A stretch of DNA of 64,000 nucleotides from CADEFX01 sp046154585 (lineage in GTDB: Bacteria; Pseudomonadota; Alphaproteobacteria; Rhizobiales; Hyphomicrobiaceae), in the NCBI GenBank assembly GCA_046154585.1, contig JBJXDX010000003.1, positions 5,045 to 69,044 of the forward strand. The letters run 5' to 3'. The notes below the pieces were generated by a model, which worked only from the letters and a program-made list of their open reading frames with translations, had not been told where the DNA came from and made no database searches. A program made the translations under genes and the position numbers. Positions 59,607 through 64,000 of this stretch are shown here, in pieces; the stretch's first letter is position 1; every line of letters begins with the position of its first letter.

Positions 59607-60668
59607 TCACCCCGCCCGATACGGCTCGCGCCGCTCGGCCAGAATCTGGCCGTTGATCGCGAACACGATCTCGCCGTTCTGGTTGCGCCCTTGCGTTTCG
59701 CTGACGATGAGGCCGCGCTCAGGCCGTGATTTGAGATCGATCTTCTGCGTCGTGCGATTGCGATAGGTGATGGTGTCGCCGACATAGACCGGCTTCAGCC
59801 ACCGCACGTTCTTGAAGCCCGGCGACGGGCCGTAGATCGCAACCTTGCCGCCCGCGGCGCGGATCTTGGCCTCGATCCCGTGCCGCAACGCCACCGACAG
59901 GCGGATGTAATGGGCCGCCGTGTGCCAGCCCGACGCGCACAGCGCGCCGAACAGCGAGGACTTCGCCGCCTCCTCGTCGAGGTGAAACGGCTGCGGATCG
60001 TAATGCCGGGCAAAGGCAATGATCTCCGGCTTGGCAAAGGTATGCGACCCGAGCTCGGCGCTCTCGCCGACCACCCGATCCTCGAAATAGTTGCTCCGCG
60101 CCGAAAGGGCCGGGCCCGCCGGCACGTCCCAGAGACTTTGCAGCGCCGGACCCGCTTTCGCCGCGCCCGGCGATGGCGTCGCTGGAGCCGCTGCGCCGGG
60201 ATGGCGAACCGCCAGCAGCTGATTGGACATCCAGATCATCGCCACGTCGCCGGCCTGGTTCAGCATCTCGAATGTCACCGCTGCCAGTCCCACGTTCGGC
60301 CGCGATCCGAGCACGCGTTTGCTCGTGTATGTGTAGCGCGCGGTCAGCACATCGTCGGGCCGCACCGGCTTCAGCCACTTCACCTCGTCCATGCCCGGCG
60401 ATCCGAGCGATGTCGCCTTGTTCAAGACCTCGTCCGCCAGCATGCGCATCAGGATGGCGCACGAATGAAACCCCGACGCGCACAGCCCGCCGACGATCGA
60501 CGCCTTTGCCACCTCTTCATCCAGGTGAATGAGCTGGGGGTCGTACGCGCTCGCGAACGCCACGATCTCCTCTTTCGTAACCTGCTTGCGCCCGAAAGGG
60601 ACCGTCCGGCCGACGACAACGTCCTCGAAATGCAGGAGGTCGGAGCGCGGGGGTGCCTTGTCTTGCAT
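59607..60668 (-). CDS. Double MaoC/hot-dog domain protein
   Basis: A 353-residue protein made of two MaoC-like hydratase domains, about residues 15-150 and 180-340. Both keep the hydratase motif: AYDPQLIHLDEEVAKASIVG in the first and HYDPQPFHLDEEAAKSSLFG in the second, with the D-x-x-x-x-H catalytic pair. Each is followed by a L-C-A-S-G helix and a W-L-K-P-V strand. The family hydrates 2-enoyl-CoA. The ATG at 60668 is favoured; another at 60728 adds 20 polar residues. An internal duplication is the simplest origin. Confidence 0.85.
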   Translation of the reverse strand: MQDKAPPRSDLLHFEDVVVGRTVPFGRKQVTKEEIVAFASAYDPQLIHLDEEVAKASIVGGLCASGFHSCAILMRMLADEVLNKATSLGSPGMDEVKWLKPVRPDDVLTARYTYTSKRVLGSRPNVGLAAVTFEMLNQAGDVAMIWMSNQLLAVRHPGAAAPATPSPGAAKAGPALQSLWDVPAGPALSARSNYFEDRVVGESAELGSHTFAKPEIIAFARHYDPQPFHLDEEAAKSSLFGALCASGWHTAAHYIRLSVALRHGIEAKIRAAGGKVAIYGPSPGFKNVRWLKPVYVGDTITYRNRTTQKIDLKSRPERGLIVSETQGRNQNGEIVFAINGQILAERREPYRAG

Positions 60669-60819
60669 GAGCGATGCTGGCTCCGGCTGTTGAGGATTGG
60701 ACGCGTCGGCAGGATCCGAAGACCCCACATTAGCATCATCCGCAATTGGATCGGCAAACCGAGCAACGCCGTACGCGCATGCCAGCCGCGAATGGGCCGC
60801 GGCTCTCGATCCAACGGAA

Positions 60820-60843
60820 AAGGGCGGCCCGGAGGCCGCCCTT
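60820..60843 (-). terminator. Rho-independent terminator of the PRC-barrel gene
   Basis: AAGGGCGGCC and GGCCGCCCTT form a perfect 10-bp stem with loop CGGA. On the minus strand it ends CCCTTTTCC, about 30 bases after the PRC-barrel stop codon. Confidence 0.75.
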
Positions 60844-60870
60844 CCATTGGCATCACGACCGTGCGCATCG

Positions 60871-61452
60871 TTAGTTGGCGCGCGAGGTGCCGCCAGTACC
60901 CGGACCGCCAGGTGTCGTCGGCCGAGGAGCGTTACGCGCCGCCTCTGCCTCCTGGTCAGCCTTCGACTTGAAGGCCGGCGTGGCCTGCAGCTCTTCCTTG
61001 GACGCCGTCAGGACGACCATGACGCGCCCGCTCTCGGACGGACGGAAGGTAAACTTGTCCATCTTCAGCGCCACGTTGTGCTCGCCGAGGCCCAGGAAGC
61101 CGCCGATGCCAACGACGACGCCTTCGATGCCGCTGCCGTCCTGCTTCATGATGACGTCATTGATGGTTCCGATCTTTTTCTGATCCGAGCCATAGGCAGT
61201 CTTGCCGATCAGATCGGTACCAAGCACCGTGTTTGCATTTTGCGTGGTGATGTACCCGTCAGCCGGCGTAGCCGACTTCGCCGCCGGCGCCACCTTCTCC
61301 GCCGGCATCTTCTCGGGCGGCAACTGAGCCGCCGGCGAAGACCGCTGCTGGGTGGCCGATGGCGTCTCGGTCGAGGTCTGTGCCATCGCGGTCGGCGATA
61401 GGCTCAGCATCAAGGCGAGAACGCTCAGACTGGTTGCTGTTTTCGGTGTCAT
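60871..61452 (-). CDS. Secreted PRC-barrel domain protein
   Basis: A 193-residue protein with a signal peptide (ATSLSVLALMLSLSPTAMAQ). A Pro/Ala/Ser-rich linker (about 25-70) leads to a PRC-barrel domain: TVLGTDLIGKTAYGSDQKKI, then GTINDVIMKQDGSGIEGVVV and GIGGFLGLGEHNVALKMDKF. The C-terminus is Pro/Gly-rich. PRC-barrel proteins are common in the envelope of alphaproteobacteria and are often stress-linked; the role is unknown. The ATG at 61452 gives the signal peptide, and a GAGG lies upstream. Confidence 0.85.
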   Translation of the reverse strand: MTPKTATSLSVLALMLSLSPTAMAQTSTETPSATQQRSSPAAQLPPEKMPAEKVAPAAKSATPADGYITTQNANTVLGTDLIGKTAYGSDQKKIGTINDVIMKQDGSGIEGVVVGIGGFLGLGEHNVALKMDKFTFRPSESGRVMVVLTASKEELQATPAFKSKADQEAEAARNAPRPTTPGGPGTGGTSRAN

Positions 61453-61644
61453 TGTGAGCCTCCTAGAATAACTACGGCCCTGCGCCGAGTTCCCTATTCT
61501 CAGTTGCACGCAGGAGAGCCCGAATAACGCGGACCCTTGGCTCTGGTTCCGGCTGCAAACGCCTAATTGGTCGACGGAAAATCAAAGGTGAACGATTGAC
61601 GCGCTGCACACGTCAATGCTGAACAGAAGCACAAAGCGTCCCGG

Positions 61645-62583
61645 TCAAGGCAGGAAGCCTTTTTCGAGGCTGAGCGCCTGGACGCTCCGCTGCTTGCCGT
61701 TGGCGCTCGCAACCGTCAACGTCCAGGCGAGATCCGTGCCGCCTTCTTCCGACGAATGTGAGCGAAGATCCGCAGACAGCTGCTCTCCTCTCTCGACGGG
61801 CATCGGCTCGAGCACCGGAAAATAAAGCTGCTCCCAATGCGTGGCCGCATCGAGCGGGCTGGTCGACAGCGGCACCCGCGGCGTCAGATGTGCCGTCCAC
61901 CACAGAGCCAGTCCATACACGGTCGTCTTGTGCGCTGCGCGCCATGTCGCGAGGCCCTTGCGGCTCATGCGGTTGCGCTGAGAGAAGTCAAGCTGGTCCC
62001 ACCTCACTGCCGACCGCCCCTCGTCCCACAGCTCGCGCGGGGCAAATTTACGCACGTACGCATTGTTGAGGCTCATGACGCGCGCGAAACTGAAGTCGAG
62101 GCCGTGGCCGATCTCGTTCCACACCGCCAGCTCGTCGAACGCGCGCGGCGCGATGACCGGGCACACGAACTGATCCAGCGCTCCGGGAATCAAAACACCG
62201 CCGGGTTTGAGATGCCGCGCCCGCGCATCGTTCATGGTCTCGACCAGGAACTCCTCGAGCGCGTAGTTGCCGAGCGTTTCCGACACCACGATATCCCCGC
62301 GCGGCGGATCGATGATCTCCGTCGATCGCGCCGCGATCACCTCGATGTTGCGCACCTTGTTCGCCTTGATCAGCCGCTCTGCGACCGCACCGATCTCCGA
62401 TTTCTCATACGCATACACTTTCTTGGCGCCGAGGCGCGCCGCCAGCATCGCCAGGATGCCGGTGCCGGTGCCGACGTCCACGACGACGGATCGCCCCTTC
62501 TCGATCACGCCCGCAAGCGCATCGTGGAACGCCGCGATCCGAACCCGATCGGCAATCAATGTGCGATGGTATTCGATGCGCAT
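61645..62583 (-). CDS. PRMT-like SAM-dependent methyltransferase
   Basis: A 312-residue class I methyltransferase. The SAM motif is VVVDVGTGTGILAMLAARLG (GTGTG from residue 38) with Glu60 (YAYEKSE) for the ribose. The loop SETLGNYALEEFLVETMNDA has Glu102 and Glu111 nine residues apart, the double-E arrangement of protein arginine methyltransferases. A C-terminal beta-domain has THW at residues 248-250, as in the PRMT THW loop. The N-terminal helix (EYHRTLIADRVRIAAFHDAL) also resembles PRMTs. Arginine methylation in bacteria is rare, so the substrate is unknown. Confidence 0.8.
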   Translation of the reverse strand: MRIEYHRTLIADRVRIAAFHDALAGVIEKGRSVVVDVGTGTGILAMLAARLGAKKVYAYEKSEIGAVAERLIKANKVRNIEVIAARSTEIIDPPRGDIVVSETLGNYALEEFLVETMNDARARHLKPGGVLIPGALDQFVCPVIAPRAFDELAVWNEIGHGLDFSFARVMSLNNAYVRKFAPRELWDEGRSAVRWDQLDFSQRNRMSRKGLATWRAAHKTTVYGLALWWTAHLTPRVPLSTSPLDAATHWEQLYFPVLEPMPVERGEQLSADLRSHSSEEGGTDLAWTLTVASANGKQRSVQALSLEKGFLP

Positions 62584-62602
62584 CTGGTATCCGAGCCTTT
62601 GT

Positions 62603-62679
62603 CTAGTGTCCCGATTCCGAAGTTCGCCGGAGCTCTCGGCTGGGTTCGAGAGCGAACTTCGGAATCAAAGGGGCACTAG
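62603..62679. repeat. REP-like hairpin element A
   Basis: The arms are CTAGTGTCCCGATTCCGAAG plus TTCG (62603-62626) and their near-exact complement 62653-62679. The central part is GCCGGAGCTCTCGGCTGG-like. The reverse complement of element B aligns with this element, although the arms differ in sequence. Confidence 0.7.
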
Positions 62680-62694
62680 AATCATAAACTTGCA

Positions 62695-62766
62695 CGTGTG
62701 ATTCAGATCGAGAAATTCGCTCTGAGCGCTTCCGAAAGTACCGGCGAATTTCTCGATCATCACACG
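62695..62766. repeat. REP-like hairpin element B (inverted relative to A)
   Basis: Outer arms CGTGTGAT/ATCACACG (62695-62702 and 62759-62766) and inner arms GATCGAGAAATTCGC/GCGAATTTCTCGATC (62706-62720 and 62744-62758) pair perfectly. Together with element A they form an inverted pair of extragenic palindromes filling most of the gap 62584-62886. Confidence 0.7.
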
Positions 62767-62886
62767 AGCGGCGATTGCGATGGAGTCATGTCTCCGCCTG
62801 CTCTAGTCTCCAGGGAGTAGCACTGCAAGCACGCCGGAGGGACGCGGCAACGGGATCCTCCGGCCAACGAGCCGGGAGGACGTCTC

Positions 62887-63510
62887 ATGCTCAAGATTTA
62901 CGGGCGCGCCAACTCCATCAACGTGCGCAAGGTGCTTTGGATCTGCGATGAGATCGGCCTGCCCTTCGAGCGCGAGGACTGGGGTCGCGGCTACCGCTCG
63001 ACGGACGACCCGGTCTTTCTCAAGCTCAATCCCTTCGCCGTCGTGCCGGTCGTCGACGACGACGGCTTTATCCTGCGCGAATCCAACACCATCACCCGCT
63101 ATCTCACGACCAAGCATCACCGCGAGGATCTCTATCCACGCGATGCAGCGCAACGCGCAGTCGTCGAATCCTGGATGGATTGGGCATCCGTCGACCTTTC
63201 CTTGGGCATGCGCCCCGTATTCTTGGGGTTGCATGTGAAAATGCCTGCGTTCAGTGACCCCAAGATCATTGAGGCGGGAATCGCCGAATGGACACGGCAG
63301 ATGCGTGCGCTCGATGCCGAGCTGGCATCACGCGGTCCCTTCGTCGCAGGCAAGTCCTTCACACTCGGCGATATTCCGGTCGGCCTATGCGTCAACCGCT
63401 GGTTCGCCGTTCCCTTTGCCAAGCCGGAATTGAAGGCCACTTCTGCTTACTATGAGGCTTTGTCCGAGCGTCCTGCCTACCGCAAGCACGGCCGCAACGG
63501 GTCTCCCTAG
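62887..63510 (+). CDS. Glutathione S-transferase family protein
   Basis: A 207-residue protein with an N-terminal thioredoxin-like domain (LKIYGRANSINVRKVLWICD, NPFAVVPVVDDDGFILRESN with the cis-proline and E-S for glutathione) and an all-helical C-terminal domain. The Ser/Asn-type active site at SINV suggests a theta- or beta-like class. The purine-rich GAGCCGGGAGGACG precedes the ATG. The substrate is unknown; detoxification or dehalogenation is possible. Confidence 0.88.
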   Translation: MLKIYGRANSINVRKVLWICDEIGLPFEREDWGRGYRSTDDPVFLKLNPFAVVPVVDDDGFILRESNTITRYLTTKHHREDLYPRDAAQRAVVESWMDWASVDLSLGMRPVFLGLHVKMPAFSDPKIIEAGIAEWTRQMRALDAELASRGPFVAGKSFTLGDIPVGLCVNRWFAVPFAKPELKATSAYYEALSERPAYRKHGRNGSP

Positions 63511-63589
63511 CGGTTGCATCGGGAACCGACACGGTGCTGTCGCGTTGCCCGCGCAATGACGGTTTGAAGGTCACGCCAGGAGCAACGGC

Positions 63590-64000
63590 ATGCGTGTGAT
63601 ACCTCCGGCGATCGCCCTATCGGGATTTCTGCTCGCGGCACACAGCGGAGCCGTCTCGGCGCAGGAATTTTGCGTCGCCTGCAACGGCCCGCCGGCCGTT
63701 TATCGGTGCGTCATCGGCGATGCGCGCCAGGCGCAAGGGCAGCCGCTGCAGCAGTTCTGCACGACGACTTTGGTCAGGGAAGGCGGACACGCGGATTGCG
63801 GCATCCGCAAAGGCACTGTTTTCGATTGCGACGGCCCGATCAAGCGCGTCGGCGGTGCGCCGCCAGCGCCAGACAAGGCCGCTCAGCAGCCGCAGCACAC
63901 GGTGGAACCGGGGAAGGCCAAGCCGAAGGAGAACGTGGCCGATACCGTGCGCGATCTGTCACAGGCCTCGGGCAAGCAAATCGAGAAGACCGGCGAGGCA
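63590..64000 (+). CDS. Secreted Cys-rich protein, 3' end beyond the window
   Basis: An open frame of 137 codons that continues past the right edge. A signal peptide is clear (IPPAIALSGFLLAAHSGAVS, cut near AQE). The mature part has seven cysteines in its first 80 residues (FCVACNGPPAVYRCVIGD, QQFCTTTLV, HADCGIRKGTVFDCDG), suggesting disulfides in the periplasm. A Pro/Lys-rich linker then leads to ADTVRDLSQASGKQIEKTGE, a helical stretch. I do not recognise the family. Confidence 0.7.
   Translation, partial: MRVIPPAIALSGFLLAAHSGAVSAQEFCVACNGPPAVYRCVIGDARQAQGQPLQQFCTTTLVREGGHADCGIRKGTVFDCDGPIKRVGGAPPAPDKAAQQPQHTVEPGKAKPKENVADTVRDLSQASGKQIEKTGEA

Noticed and set aside
59880..60971. 363-codon plus-strand frame opposite the double-MaoC gene
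   Set aside because: Arg-rich shadow of a gene with two intact hydratase motifs.

Overview
The window is a high-GC chromosomal stretch of an alphaproteobacterium, most likely of the order Hyphomicrobiales (Rhizobiales). The signs are a CAT-anticodon tRNA of alphaproteobacterial type, ELM1-family and TorF-family proteins, a liv operon carrying a DUF6867-type gene, a NodE/NodF-like ketosynthase/ACP pair, and intergenic palindromes and a G/C-rich dispersed repeat of rhizobial style. The genus cannot be read from the sequence. There is no phage, transposase, CRISPR array or rRNA operon.

Layout. 0.1-3.5 kb: a tRNA and a TAXI-type TRAP transporter. 3.6-11 kb: a ten-gene Mrp-like cation/proton antiporter operon in the archaeal MBH gene order (E-F-G-MbhDE-B-C, three MrpD-like subunits and a small membrane protein), without a full MrpA. 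11.2-14 kb: an ELM1-family gene and a NodE/NodF-like ketosynthase/ACP pair. 14.2-22.2 kb: a fatty-acid beta-oxidation locus (FadD, a MerR regulator, thiolase, a FadJ/FadB-like enzyme and a long FadE-type dehydrogenase). 22.4-26 kb: a reduced sulfur-oxidation set (cytochrome c, FccB, SoxS-like thioredoxin, SoxYZ and a CDGSH protein). 26.1-32.9 kb: a complete branched-chain amino-acid-type ABC transporter (LivHMGF) with two binding proteins. 33-34.1 kb: a P1 peptidase with a small membrane protein. 34.1-41 kb: a minus-strand catabolic operon made of a DctPQM TRAP importer, two alpha/beta hydrolases with different nucleophiles, an SDR and a DadA-like oxidoreductase. 41.2-47.5 kb: HrpB helicase, an NMT1-like protein, a GMC oxidoreductase and a carboxymuconolactone-decarboxylase-like protein. 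48.2-53.3 kb: heterotetrameric sarcosine oxidase (soxBDAG). 53.8-58.9 kb: a TorF-like porin, a pteridine-reductase-like SDR with FolB, and two tandem secreted glucosaminidase-like paralogues. 59.6-64 kb: a double-MaoC protein, a PRC-barrel protein, a PRMT-like methyltransferase, a glutathione transferase and the start of a secreted Cys-rich protein.

How it fits together. Most of the window serves import and oxidation of organic acids, amino acids, fatty acids, sarcosine and reduced sulfur, plus ion homeostasis. The less ordinary content is the MBH-style antiporter with a probable ATA start codon and one subunit lacking the conserved TM7 lysine, a bacterial PRMT-like enzyme with the double-E and THW motifs, the tandem glucosaminidase-like pair sharing a C-terminal Cys-bounded module, a candidate structured RNA near 59.5 kb, and several families of intergenic repeats (two inverted REP-like hairpins at 62.6-62.8 kb and a ~135-bp dispersed repeat at 47.6 and 59.2 kb).
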